Part shown: piece by piece, positions 36,574 to 45,558 of the stretch
Numbering within the stretch: the first letter of the stretch is position 1
Layout: each line of letters opens with the position of its first letter
DNA from: Pseudoclavibacter helvolus
Lineage (GTDB): Bacteria; Actinomycetota; Actinomycetes; Actinomycetales; Microbacteriaceae
Assembly (NCBI RefSeq): GCF_014191305.1
Contig: NZ_JACHWJ010000001.1
Span: forward strand, 1,404,241 to 1,468,240
Length of the DNA stretch: 64,000 bases
Reading direction: 5' to 3'
Made by a program: the position numbers and the translations under genes
The notes under the pieces: model-generated
What the model saw: only the letters and a program-made list of their open reading frames with translations
Databases searched by the model: none
What the model was told of the DNA's origin: nothing

Positions 36574-37395
36574 ATGCGCACCGCCGGACTGCCACCAACG
36601 TGGCAACGTGACTCTCACACCATCGTGATCGAGCCCGACGTCTCACCGCCCCCTGCACTGCTCCCAGCCGCGACCACGCTGTCGCCGCAAGAGTACGGTC
36701 AGCCGCTCGAGTGGGAACCCCATTCCCACCCCGTGAGCCAACTGCTCTCCGTTCAGCGAGGCATCATGAAGCTCGTCGTGGAGCGGAGCGTCTGGGTTGT
36801 GCCCCCTCACTTCGCTGTCTGGGTCCCCGCCGGCACCCTCCACACGAGCAGAACCTCGGCTCACTGTGAGTTCCAGGCGACCTTCTTCTCGGAGCGCGAG
36901 TCGTTCCTGCGACCACGCGAGGCCTACGGCGTCTCGATCACTCCACTGCTCTTCGAGCTTCTCGCCCGACTGCGCGCCGTCGACCTCACGCAGGTGCAGC
37001 GTCGCAACATCGAACGAGTCCTGTTCGACAACCTCTCCCCGGCCTCCCACGACCTTCGAGTTCGCATGCCTCGCGACCGGCGCATCCTTCCGATAGCGGA
37101 TGCGCTCACCACTGAGCCCGGCGACCGCAGGTCGCTCGATGACTGGGCCGAGGCGCTCGAATTCAGCAGCAAGACGCTCGCGCGAATCTTCCAGAACGAG
37201 ACGGGCATCTCCTTCCACAGCTGGCGTCAACTGGTGCGGGTGCAGTCAGCGCTCGAGCAGCTCTCGAACGGAGCAAGTGTTGCTCTCGTAGCGCGATCCC
37301 TCGGCTATGCACAGACCAGCACCTTCATCGACGCCTTCAGGCGCGTCCTGAACGTGACCCCCGGCCAGTACCGGGCGCACGCCCTGGCCGCCTAA
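36574..37395 (+). CDS. AraC-family transcription regulator
   Basis: 273 residues. The N-terminal cupin-like sensor (HSHPVSQLLSVQRGIMKLVV, WVPAGTLHTSRT) is followed by a C-terminal double HTH (residues ~170-268): SLDDWAEALEFSSKTLARIFQNETGISFHSWRQLVRVQSALEQL, then VALVARSLGYAQTSTFIDAFRRVLNVTPGQYR. It resembles the NimR/YdgE-like cupin-AraC group. It stands just before the siderophore ATPase operon, with 213 bases and a palindrome between. A link to iron uptake is only positional. Confidence 0.9.
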   Translation: MRTAGLPPTWQRDSHTIVIEPDVSPPPALLPAATTLSPQEYGQPLEWEPHSHPVSQLLSVQRGIMKLVVERSVWVVPPHFAVWVPAGTLHTSRTSAHCEFQATFFSERESFLRPREAYGVSITPLLFELLARLRAVDLTQVQRRNIERVLFDNLSPASHDLRVRMPRDRRILPIADALTTEPGDRRSLDDWAEALEFSSKTLARIFQNETGISFHSWRQLVRVQSALEQLSNGASVALVARSLGYAQTSTFIDAFRRVLNVTPGQYRAHALAA

Positions 37396-37484
37396 CGTGC
37401 GCCGGCACGCGCTACGCAGGCACGTTCTCGGAATGCGCGTTTGCTCACTCGCCGTGCGGCACGGAATCGTGGAATACTTGGCAT

Positions 37485-37503
37485 GAAGGCAAGCCTTGCC
37501 TGC
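37485..37503 (+). promoter_or_regulatory. Palindromic operator, degenerate DtxR/IdeR-like box
   Basis: AGGCAAG-C-CTTGCCT (37487-37501) is a perfect palindrome. It fits TWAGGTWAGSCTWACCTWA at about 13-14 of 19 positions, with C/G replacing T/A at the symmetric sites. It lies about 106 bases before the siderophore ATPase gene. Confidence 0.55.
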
Positions 37504-37608
37504 ATTCGCCAGATGCGAGATGAAGTTGGTCCACGACATGCGACACCACAGCGCGTTTCTTACCGAGAGGTCGCGTTCAACGACCGACGCCTCTAAGCGC
37601 GGTCTCGC

Positions 37609-38427
37609 GTGAGCGGTGAGCTCCGCGCCGCCGACCTGACGGTCGCCTACGAGCAGCGAACGATCCTCGACGGGCTCGAGGTGACCATCCCATCCGGCTC
37701 GTTCACCGTCATTGTCGGGCCGAACGCCTGCGGCAAGTCGACGCTCCTCCGCTCCCTTGCCCGCTTGCTCCCCGCTGCCGGCGGAAGCGTGCTCCTCGAC
37801 TCCACCGACATCCGCACACTCAAGTCCAAGGAACTCGCCAAACGCGTGGGGCTCCTCCCGCAGACGTCGATAGCCCCTGACACGATCACTGTGGCCGACC
37901 TCGTTTCCCGTGGCCGGCATCCGCACCAGGGCATCCTGCAGCGCTGGTCCCACGACGATGACGACGCGGTCGAGGACGCGCTCGAGCGCACCGGACTCAC
38001 CGAGCTCGCCGACCGTAGCGTCGATGAGCTCTCCGGGGGACAGCGACAGCGGGTCTGGATCGCTATGGTCCTGGCACAGGACACGCCCGTCGTTCTTCTC
38101 GACGAGCCGACGACGTACCTCGATCTTGCCCACCAGATCGACGTCCTCGAGCTCTGCGCGGAGCTGCACCGCCAGGGCAAGACCCTCATCGCCGTGCTGC
38201 ACGACCTCAACCAGGCGGCACGCTACGCAACTCATCTCATCGCCCTCAAGTCAGGCGAGCTCATCGCGGAGGGCCACCCGTCCGAAGTTGTCACAGAGGA
38301 GCTCGTTGCCGATGTGTTCGGCGTGCGAGCCCGTGTCCTGCCCGATCCCGAAACGGGCACTCCACTCGTCGTACCCCTCGCGCGGGCAGCGGTCGTGCAG
38401 CGCGCCCCGGCCACGATCCCCGCATGA
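37609..38427 (+). CDS. Iron-siderophore ABC transporter ATPase (FecE/FepC-like)
   Basis: 272 residues from GTG 37609. Walker A GPNACGKST at 37-45, Q-loop LLPQTS, signature LSGGQ at 141-145, Walker B VVLLDEPT (D165, E166) and the H-loop VLHDLNQAA (H198). The AARYATHLIALKSGELIAEGHPSEVVTEEL tail is typical of siderophore importers. It most likely powers the FecCD permeases at 30.5-32.6 kb, which have no ATPase of their own. It overlaps the SIP gene by 4 bases. Confidence 0.95.
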   Translation: MSGELRAADLTVAYEQRTILDGLEVTIPSGSFTVIVGPNACGKSTLLRSLARLLPAAGGSVLLDSTDIRTLKSKELAKRVGLLPQTSIAPDTITVADLVSRGRHPHQGILQRWSHDDDDAVEDALERTGLTELADRSVDELSGGQRQRVWIAMVLAQDTPVVLLDEPTTYLDLAHQIDVLELCAELHRQGKTLIAVLHDLNQAARYATHLIALKSGELIAEGHPSEVVTEELVADVFGVRARVLPDPETGTPLVVPLARAAVVQRAPATIPA

Positions 38428-39260
38428 CAGAGCATTACACCCCGTTCCCGCCGTTCGTCACCAAGGTCAAGCGAGTCGCACGAGTCTCACCCAGCTACGT
38501 GCGAGTCACGCTCGGCGGGGACAAGCTCGAGCACTTCGCGCCGCACGGCAACGACCACCGCATCAAGCTGATCATCCAGCACCCAGACGGCACGTACGGC
38601 GACTTCGGAATCAAGGACTCTCCCCCACCGTCCCTCACGGACTGGTACACCCGCTGGCGCACGCTCCCCGACGAGCACCGCAACCCGATCCGCACTTACA
38701 CGCCAAGCGCGGTTCGCCCGGCGGAACGCGAAATCGACATCGACTTCGTCCTGCACGAGCCAGCCGGTCCGGCGACTTCCTGGGCGTCGACCGCGCAACC
38801 CGGGGACGAACTCATCGTCGTCGGTCCGGACAGCCGGGCGGATGACTCAACCGGCGGCATGGACTTCCAGCCGCACGGCGCACGGCGCCTTCTCCTGGCG
38901 GCAGACGAGTCGGGTCTCCCCGCCGTCCGAAACATCCTCCAGCGCATCCCCAAGGGCACCGCAGCGAGCGTCTTCCTCGAAGTACCCACCGCGGCCGATT
39001 GCGTCCCGATGCCCACGGCTAATGGCGACGTCGTCGTCACCTGGCTTGTGCGAGGCGAACACCCTTACGGCGAGCGCCTCACGCAGGCCATCGACGCCTG
39101 GGCCATCGACACCGAGATCTCCGGCTCGTTCTACGCCTGGGTCGCGGGCGAGTCGACGACGGTGAAGGTCATCCGCCGACACCTCGTCCGGCAATGCGAC
39201 CTGCCACCGAGCTCGATCACCTTCTCCGGCTACTGGAAGATCGGCAAGGCTGAGAACTGA
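38424..39260 (+). CDS. Siderophore-interacting FAD reductase (SIP family), second copy
   Basis: 278 residues, starting within the stop of the ATPase gene (ATGA). FAD-binding barrel with SPSYVRVTLGGDKLEHF and IRTYTPSAVRPAEREIDIDFVLH (RxYT motif). The C-terminal domain ends in AWVAGESTTVKVIRRHLVRQCD, then LPPSSITFSGYWKIG. It releases iron from imported ferric siderophore and is paired here with the import ATPase. It is diverged from the copy at 24548, so the two may serve different siderophores. Confidence 0.94.
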   Translation: MTEHYTPFPPFVTKVKRVARVSPSYVRVTLGGDKLEHFAPHGNDHRIKLIIQHPDGTYGDFGIKDSPPPSLTDWYTRWRTLPDEHRNPIRTYTPSAVRPAEREIDIDFVLHEPAGPATSWASTAQPGDELIVVGPDSRADDSTGGMDFQPHGARRLLLAADESGLPAVRNILQRIPKGTAASVFLEVPTAADCVPMPTANGDVVVTWLVRGEHPYGERLTQAIDAWAIDTEISGSFYAWVAGESTTVKVIRRHLVRQCDLPPSSITFSGYWKIGKAEN

Positions 39261-39521
39261 AGCTCGTCGTCGAGGAGTTCGCTCGGCAGGCGCGGCTGCC
39301 TCGTTGCTGGGATTGATCGAAGATTGCGCGAGGATTTTTAGTTAATTGCGTTTCACAGTTAAACCGTACCTAGAATCGAACATGTATACGAATAGTGACG
39401 CATCTGAGTTCACTCCAGATCTGGGGATAACTCTCTGACGCTCCTGTGGACAGAGCGTTTCGGGATGGAAAGTTATCCAAGACCCTCTCGAATGTCGGTG
39501 GTGGTCCGTAGTGTTGGGGGC
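39261..39521 (+). promoter_or_regulatory. Upstream region of the disrupted DUF222/HNH gene
   Basis: 261 bases with no gene. It is locally AT-rich around 39336-39400 (TTTTTAGTTAATTGCG, AACATGTATACGAATAG), which could hold the promoter of the HNH gene. I see no IS end here. Confidence 0.35.
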
Positions 39522-40590
39522 ATGCAACAGCACCGCGATTCCGATCTTCCGGGCCGTGGGTTTGATCCCTCGGACCCGGCGTCGGTCGCGGCCCGTCGGG
39601 CGGAGATTCTCGCGATGGAGGAGCAGGCGGCCGCGATGATCGCGAGCGCTACTGCACTGCAGTTGCGAGCGCACGCTGCGGCGTACGACTTCGGGCACGC
39701 GTTCGATGTCGCTGACGGATGCGCGGAGTCCGCCATGCATGTCCGCTCGATCGCGGACGACGTCGCGTTGCTTGTGAAGGTGTCCTCGGGGGTCGCGCAA
39801 GGGCAGTTCGTTCTGGAAACAGTCGGCGAACTCGATTTGAGTGCTTTCTACGCGGCACATCGCGCGGATGGCCGTGGGGGTTCGGTCTACGATCCGGCAA
39901 TGATGCTGGGCGTTTTAGTCTATGCCTACTGCACGGGCGAGCGTTCATCTCGACGACTCGAGAGGCGTTGCATTGAAGACGTCGCTTATCGAGTTCTCAC
40001 CGCGAACCAGTTTCCGGACCACGCTACGCTTGCTCGATTTCGCCGGCGGCACCAGGCAGCGATCTCTGTCCTGTTCTCGCAAGTTCTCGGACTTTGTGTG
40101 AGAGCGGGCCTGGTGGATACCGGAGTTGTGTCGATAGACGGGACGAAAATTGAAGCGAACGCTTCGTACTTCGCGAATAAGTCTCGCGAGGAACTGGCGG
40201 CAGAAATTCTTGCGGAAGCCGAAGCTACGGATGCAAGCGAGGACGCGCAGCTCGGGGATAACCGCGGGGGTGATCTCCCGAAGGAATGGGCTGGAGGTGG
40301 CGGTCGTCGCGAGCGAATTCGTGAAGCACTGAATGAGATCGATGGCCAGCGAGGACGTGACTACGAAACACGGATGAAAGAACGCGCTGAAAAGGCGGCG
40401 GTAACCGGGAAGAAACCAAGGGGACCCGAGCCCTCTCAGACACCTGCACGCACGGCGAGCGCGCGGAAGGGCAACACGACGGACCCGCACTCGCTCGTGA
40501 TAGCAAGGAAAGCGTCTGGAGTGATGCAGGGGTATAACGCGCAGGCTGCGGCAACGGTTCAGAACATAGTTCTCGCCGCCGAGGTGAACT

Positions 40591-42049
40591 GGCTCTTCGG
40601 ACATTCGGTGGGGGTCATGGGGTGAGTCCGCCGGCGGCGAGGAGCATGCGGAGCCGGTAGTTCTCTCGGTTTCGGAAGCCGCGAGCGAGGCGACGATGCA
40701 GCTCGATGATCCCGTTGATCGCCTCGGTGCCGCCGTTGTTTGCCCGGCTGGTGGTGAAGTAGGCGAGGAACGCTGAGCGCCAGCGTCGCAGGGTGCGGCC
40801 GAGGCGTGCGATCTCGGGGATCGGGCAGGTGTGGAACGACTCGATGACCTTCTCGGCGATCCGGCGTCCCGTGGTCAGGTCTCTCTGGTGGTAAGCAGCG
40901 CGGAGTTGTTGGGCGCACTGCCATGCGACGAACACCTCGTCGTGGGCCGGGTTCGCCTCGATCGCCGCGATGAGGCGGGCCTGCTGCTTCTCGGTCAGGT
41001 TCTCCGCCCCGGCGCGGAGGATGGTCTGGATCCCGTAGAGCGGGTCGCCGGTCCGTCCGCGATGGCCGAGGGTGTCTTGCTGGACCCGGCGGCGGACCTC
41101 GTCGACCGCTTGAGTGCCGAGCTTGACGACATGGAACGCGTCCAGCACGGCGGTGGCATCTTGCAGTTTGTCGTCGATCGCGGTCTTGTAACCGGCGAAC
41201 GGATCCAGCGCCGCGACCTTCACCTGCTTGCGGAATGCGTCGCCACGTGCGCTGAGCCAGGTCGCGTAGGCCTTCCCCGACCTGCCCGGCACGAGGTCCA
41301 GCAGCCGGGCCCGCGTCTTCCCGGTGCTGTCGCGGGTGAGGTCGACCATCCCGGTCAGCTCCTTCGGACCGCGCTTGCGCGGGTCGACGTGATGCCAGAT
41401 GTGCTCGTCAACGCCCAGCGTTGTCACGTTCTCGAACCGGGACTCATCGGCCGCGAGCTTCACAAGCTCCGGCTCGACGGCCCGCCACACCGTCTTCCAC
41501 GACGTGCCCAGCTGGCGACGCAGTCCTTCGATCGTGGCGTGTTCGCGACGCAGCTGACCGACTGCCCAGACGACCGCGCGTCGGGTGAGTACCCCACGCG
41601 GGGCGACAAGAGACGGCAGCTGTTCCACGAACGTCTGCCGTGCACAGCCCGACTCGTCACACCGCCAGACTCGCTGCCGCCACACGATTCGCACCCGTGT
41701 CATGCCGGGCACGTCATGAAGCAGCCGGCGGCGACGTCCACGGCCGGTCGCGACGGTCCCGCACGACGGGCAACCGGCAGGCGCCGCAGGACTCGAGACC
41801 GTCACGATCAGTAGTCCGTTGCGGCGGTCCACGTGCTCGACATGGACGCCCTCGAGGCCGAGCAGGAGGTCACAGCGGGAACACGGGTCAGTGGCAGAGC
41901 GCGCGTCAGCGCACACCGAAGTAGGGTGAAGCACGTCGAGGTCCTCGTGATGGATCAGGTGGTTAGCGCTTCTGATCCTCCGGGACCTCGACCCCTACCC
42001 GTCGAACCTCACCCGGCGAGCCCTACCCCCACCGAAAGTCCGAAGAGCC
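40591..42049 (-). mobile_element. ISL3-family element c (1459 bp), identical to copy b
   Basis: Same ends and length as 6390-7848 and same orientation. The 8-bp target duplication GGTGAACT is at 40583-40590 and 42050-42057. It is inserted in the IS1182-type transposase. Confidence 0.95.
40615..41934 (-). CDS. ISL3-family transposase (copy c)
   Basis: 439 residues, the same protein as at 6414-7733. Zinc-binding CPSCGTV and CDESGCARQTF, HTH GLRRQLGTSWKTVWRAV, DDE core TTLGVDEHIWHH / VAALDPFAGY / RANNGGTEAINGIIE. Intact gene in an element with a perfect target duplication. This was one of the later events in the nested stack, since it splits the IS1182 gene. Confidence 0.93.
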   Translation of the reverse strand: MLHPTSVCADARSATDPCSRCDLLLGLEGVHVEHVDRRNGLLIVTVSSPAAPAGCPSCGTVATGRGRRRRLLHDVPGMTRVRIVWRQRVWRCDESGCARQTFVEQLPSLVAPRGVLTRRAVVWAVGQLRREHATIEGLRRQLGTSWKTVWRAVEPELVKLAADESRFENVTTLGVDEHIWHHVDPRKRGPKELTGMVDLTRDSTGKTRARLLDLVPGRSGKAYATWLSARGDAFRKQVKVAALDPFAGYKTAIDDKLQDATAVLDAFHVVKLGTQAVDEVRRRVQQDTLGHRGRTGDPLYGIQTILRAGAENLTEKQQARLIAAIEANPAHDEVFVAWQCAQQLRAAYHQRDLTTGRRIAEKVIESFHTCPIPEIARLGRTLRRWRSAFLAYFTTSRANNGGTEAINGIIELHRRLARGFRNRENYRLRMLLAAGGLTP

Positions 42050-42589
42050 GGTGAACTCCTCAACAAATGACCAACCTTCTTTTGTGCCCATGACGGAAAG
42101 TGTCAGCCGTAATCTGAAACTCGCAGAATCCCTCACGCCAGTTGGCGTTTTCGTTGCCGATGCAGGCTACTGGACGACCGCGAACGGAACTACAGACGTT
42201 GGGGCCGACGTCCTCATCGCGACACGGAACCCGACCTGGAGAACGAAAGAGAAGCCAGACGATGACAAACTCATCGTGCTCGCGAAAGTCAATCGCGGTG
42301 AGCTCACGCAGCGGGCGGCGGGAGAAATTCTTGGTGTATCCCATACCTGGGTTCGGGATATGACCAAGCGTTACTTCGGGTCGCAAGGACAGAAAGTAAC
42401 TCGGAACCGGGAACCGGAACCGAGCGAATGGATTCCCGTTGTCCAGCGAGTAAACTCCGGTGAGATATCGCGAAGGGCAGCAAGAGATGAATTACAAGTT
42501 TCTGAGAGCAGGGTGATCGCTATGCTCGCCCACGTTCGCGGCGATGCGATAGAACCTGGAATAGCTCGAAAATCAATGAACGATAAACT

Positions 42590-44012
42590 GGCTCATCGCG
42601 TTTGAGAGTGTAGGAGTGGGGTAGCGCGTCTTTGCGCTGGTAGAGGTCGAGGTCTCCCAGGATGGAAGTTCCTACACACCCATCCGAGAGACCTCGACAT
42701 GCGTAACGCTACCCTCCAGTCGCCGAACCTCACGACCTTCTGCCGTCTTGACGACCTCGGGCTGGAGGTGACCGGGCAGCTCGTGACGCACGAGCGAACG
42801 GTCCTCATGTGCCGGGTCGTTGAGGCCGATGACTGGTGTCACCGCTGCGGCAGCCAGGGGAGGCTGAGAGACTCGGTGACGCGCAGGCTCGCGCACGAAC
42901 CTTCCGGATGGCGACCTACTGTGCTCCTGCTCCAGGTGCGCCGCTACCGGTGCGAGCACTGCAAACACGTTTGGCGGCAAGACACGACCGCCGCGGCCGC
43001 ACCTCGCGCGAAGCTCTCCCGAGCCGCGCTGCGATGGAGTCTGGTCTCGCTCGTGTGTCAGCATCTCTCGGTCGCGCGAGTCGCTGAAGCGCTTGATGTG
43101 TCTTGGGACGCCGCGAACCGCGCCGTCCTGGCCGAAGGGCATCGCTTGCTCATCGACGATGAGCGCCGTTTCGAGCACGTCACCACGATCGGGGTCGATG
43201 AGCATGTCTGGAGACACACGCGACACGGAGACAAGTACGTGACCGTGATCATCGACCTCACCCCGATCCGCGCCAAGACAGGCCCATCCCGCCTTCTGGA
43301 CATGGTCGAGGGCAGATCGAAGGCCGTGTTCCGGGACTGGCTCGAAGCCCGCCCCGACGCATGGCGCACCGGTGTCGAGATCGTCGCGATGGACGGGTTC
43401 ACGGGCTTCAAGTCCGCCGCGGTCGAACAGCTCCCAGACGCGGTCGAGGTCCTCGATCCGTTCCATGTCGTGAAGCTGGCCGGTGACGCCCTCGATACCT
43501 GCCGGCAGCGAGTCCAGCAAGCAACGACCGGACACCGCGGCCGCACGAGCGACCCGCTCTACGGCGTCAGGCGAGCGTTGCGCACCGGGACGACGCTCCT
43601 CACTGAGCGTCAGATCGGGCGTCTCGAGAGCGTGTTCGCGAACCCCGAGCATGCCGAGGTCGAGGCTGTCTGGACGATCTATCAACGCGTGATCACTGCC
43701 TATCGAGAACCCCGGAAGCAGCTCGGGAAGACCGCGCTGCGCGCCGTGATCAATGCGCTCGCCGAGGCTACCGCGAAGACGGTCCCGGAGCTGGCAACGC
43801 TCGGCACCACGTTCAAGCACCGGGCCGCCGACATCCTCGCGTTCTTCGATCATCCCGGGAGCAGCAACGGCCCGACCGAGGCCATTAACGGGCGCCTCGA
43901 GCACCTCCGCGGTATCGCGCTCGGCTTCCGGAACCTGACCCACTACATCGCAAGATCACTCCTCGAGACCGGAGGATTCAGGCCCTCTCTACACTCTCAA
44001 ACGCGATGAGCC
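42590..44012 (+). mobile_element. Second type of ISL3-family element (1423 bp)
   Basis: A perfect 24-bp terminal inverted repeat (GGCTCATCGCGTTTGAGAGT... / ...CTCTCAAACGCGATGAGCC). Target duplication GATAAACT at 42582-42589 and 44013-44020. The body is unrelated at DNA level to copies a-c apart from the GGCTC start shared by the family. It lies 540 bases after copy c in the same IS1182 gene. Confidence 0.95.
42699..44009 (+). CDS. ISL3-family transposase (second type)
   Basis: 436 residues from ATG 42699. N-terminal zinc-binding region (CHRCGSQGRL ... YRCEHCKHVWRQD), HTH-like SVARVAEALDVSWDAANRAV, and DDE core with TTIGVDEHVWRH, IVAMDGFTGFKSA, and HPGSSNGPTEAINGRLEHLRG. The last codons (SLHSQTR) are formed by the terminal inverted repeat itself, so the gene ends 3 bases before the IS end. 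Intact. Confidence 0.92.
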   Translation: MRNATLQSPNLTTFCRLDDLGLEVTGQLVTHERTVLMCRVVEADDWCHRCGSQGRLRDSVTRRLAHEPSGWRPTVLLLQVRRYRCEHCKHVWRQDTTAAAAPRAKLSRAALRWSLVSLVCQHLSVARVAEALDVSWDAANRAVLAEGHRLLIDDERRFEHVTTIGVDEHVWRHTRHGDKYVTVIIDLTPIRAKTGPSRLLDMVEGRSKAVFRDWLEARPDAWRTGVEIVAMDGFTGFKSAAVEQLPDAVEVLDPFHVVKLAGDALDTCRQRVQQATTGHRGRTSDPLYGVRRALRTGTTLLTERQIGRLESVFANPEHAEVEAVWTIYQRVITAYREPRKQLGKTALRAVINALAEATAKTVPELATLGTTFKHRAADILAFFDHPGSSNGPTEAINGRLEHLRGIALGFRNLTHYIARSLLETGGFRPSLHSQTR

Positions 44013-44594
44013 GATAAACTCAGCGAACCCGCAAATCGAAGGGTCTACGCGAAACGTCAATACTCGATCGAGCCGGTCTTCGGGAACATCAAAGCCAACC
44101 TGGGCTACCGAAGATTCGCCGGGCGAGGACTCGCCTCAGTACAAAGCGAGTGGCGCCTGATCTGCACCGCCCATAATCTGCTCAAGCTCCATCGGGCCAT
44201 CCGCGGCTAGCCCGGGCGGGTTTCCCGCGCCCCCGGGAACGCTGCCCACGAACCAGGATCGAACTCCGAAACCCAGCTCAGAATCGTTCGTGCGACAGCC
44301 TCACTTCTGCAAACACCACCACATCGTCAAACACCACACCGCCTGGAAAGTGAAACAACTCGGCGGCGGCGTCCTCGAATGGACCACCCCAAGCGGGAAG
44401 GTCTACATCAGCAGACCAGAACCCCACGGCGTGATCTTCAGACCCAGCGACGAACTGTATTGGTCCGACGGAGAGTATCGGTCCGACGAACAGAGTCGAT
44501 CCGGCAACTTCCCTCGTCCGAGCCGCATGGGAAGAGCCGGGCAGGTCGAAGACGCTCCGCGCACGCGGCCCGCAGGAAGCGAGCCGCCACCGTT

Positions 44595-45515
44595 CTAGTC
44601 GCCGTTCGGGCCCGAGGTGAAGTTGGGTCCGCCAGTCGGCTCGGGCTCAGGAGCCTTCGTGGGCTCTGGCTCCGGGGCCTGTGACGGGGCGGGCGCCTGC
44701 GTCATCTGCGGAGCCTCGGTCGCCGGAGGCGGGGTCGCCGCGGGTGCCGTCGGCGCGGGCGCTGCAGTCGTCGGAGCTGGCGGCACGTAGGTACGCCGAT
44801 TGCCGAAGTGCTCAGCCCTCGCGTCGCCGACGAGCTGCGGGATCTCGATGACAGCAGCCACAAGCGCCGGCAGATCTTGCCCCTGAGCGTTCGCACGAAC
44901 GACCTCGATGAGCTCAGCCAGCCGCTCATCCGTCTCCCATTCGGACTGGTCGTACTCCTCAACCTGCGTCTCGGCCGCCGTCGCAACCCGCTGCGAGTAC
45001 TCAGACACGAAGTACGGCACGGCCGACTCCATCGTCGAGGCAGCACCAGCAGCGTCATTCGCGTCGATCTGCTCGCGGGCCGTCGTCAGCAGGTCGCCCA
45101 TCTTCGTCTTCGACTCGTCGGTCACGAGACCGTTCGACATGACGTAGGCAGGCTCGATCGCGTCCACTTGAGCGCTCACCGCAAGCGTCTCAGCGCTCAA
45201 CACGACAACAGCCGGCTGAGCCGGGGCCGCCGTCGACGCGGCAAGCGACTCTTTGCGAACCGAAGCGAAGGATCCGATCGCGACCGGAATCACGATCACA
45301 ACGACGACCAGGGCCACCGCGGCCACGAACCAGCTCAACCGGGCCGCTGCAGGCGCGGCGCGGAAGCGGGCAAAGGGACCACCGAGCACAAGGCGCGCGT
45401 TCGTCGCGCCGGTGCGGTCGAGCATCTCGTCGCCCGCCGCGAAGATTCCGTTCGGCACATCGATCGATGAGTCGTCGGTGCGCGAGAACGGGTCGCCGTC
45501 TACTGGTGTTGCCAT
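44595..45515 (-). CDS. Single-TM protein with Pro/Ala/Glu-rich tail, unknown
   Basis: 306 residues. Cytoplasmic N-terminus of ~58 residues (SSIDVPNGIFAAGDEMLDR), one TM helix at ~59-82 (LSWFVAAVALVVVVIVIPVAIGSFASV), a helical extracytoplasmic domain (~95-230: AQVDAIEPAYVMSNGLVTDES ... LPALVAAVIEIPQLVGDAR), then ~75 residues rich in P, A, T and E ending GGPNFTSGPNGD. I do not recognise the family. It lies next to the other membrane protein before galU. Its TAG overlaps the stop of the convergent HNH remnant. Confidence 0.75.
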   Translation of the reverse strand: MATPVDGDPFSRTDDSSIDVPNGIFAAGDEMLDRTGATNARLVLGGPFARFRAAPAAARLSWFVAAVALVVVVIVIPVAIGSFASVRKESLAASTAAPAQPAVVVLSAETLAVSAQVDAIEPAYVMSNGLVTDESKTKMGDLLTTAREQIDANDAAGAASTMESAVPYFVSEYSQRVATAAETQVEEYDQSEWETDERLAELIEVVRANAQGQDLPALVAAVIEIPQLVGDARAEHFGNRRTYVPPAPTTAAPAPTAPAATPPPATEAPQMTQAPAPSQAPEPEPTKAPEPEPTGGPNFTSGPNGD

Positions 45516-45558
45516 GATCCGACCAGACTAGTGGATCGTGCGCGCACGCCGAATGCGA

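Larger units (their letters stand above)
39807..44210 (+). pseudogene. IS1182-type transposase, split by two ISL3 elements
   Basis: Three segments (39807-40590, 42058-42589, 44021-44210) join in frame after removing each ISL3 and one octamer: NIVLAAEVNSSTNDQPSFVP and MNDKLSEPANRRVYAKRQY. The rebuilt protein has FVLETVGELDLSAFYAAHR, NQFPDHATLARFRRRH, DTGVVSIDGTKIEANAS, FVADAGYWTTANG and SIEPVFGNIKANLGYRRF, then EWRLICTAHNLLKLH: IS1182 DDE signatures. About 25-30 N-terminal residues are missing, since the DUF222 frame runs straight into it. The middle segment holds two HTH-like repeats (RGELTQRAAGEILGVSHTWV, SGEISRRAARDELQVSESRV). Confidence 0.85.
39522..44598 (+). pseudogene. DUF222/HNH endonuclease gene split by a nested IS cluster
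   Basis: The 5' part (39522-~39806) gives a DUF222 N-terminus: SVAARRAEILAMEEQAAAMI ... MHVRSIADDVALLVKVSSG. The 3' part (~44281-44598) gives the HNH tail: CKHHHIVKHHTAWKVKQLGG, then GVLEWTTPSGKVYISRPEP, stopping at 44596-44598. The HNH core C-x-x-C/DH portion and most of DUF222 are missing, so the insertion was accompanied by loss. DUF222/HNH (13E12-like) genes are abundant in actinobacteria and often hit by IS. It converges with the next gene, with overlapping stop codons. Confidence 0.75.

Noticed and set aside
37513..37596. A 27-codon upstream peptide before the siderophore ATPase gene
   Set aside because: No ribosome-binding site and no regulatory-peptide character; likely chance.
44281..44598. 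An independent small gene starting at GTG 44290
   Set aside because: The sequence is the HNH tail of a DUF222-type nuclease whose beginning lies at 39522; it is a remnant rather than a separate gene.
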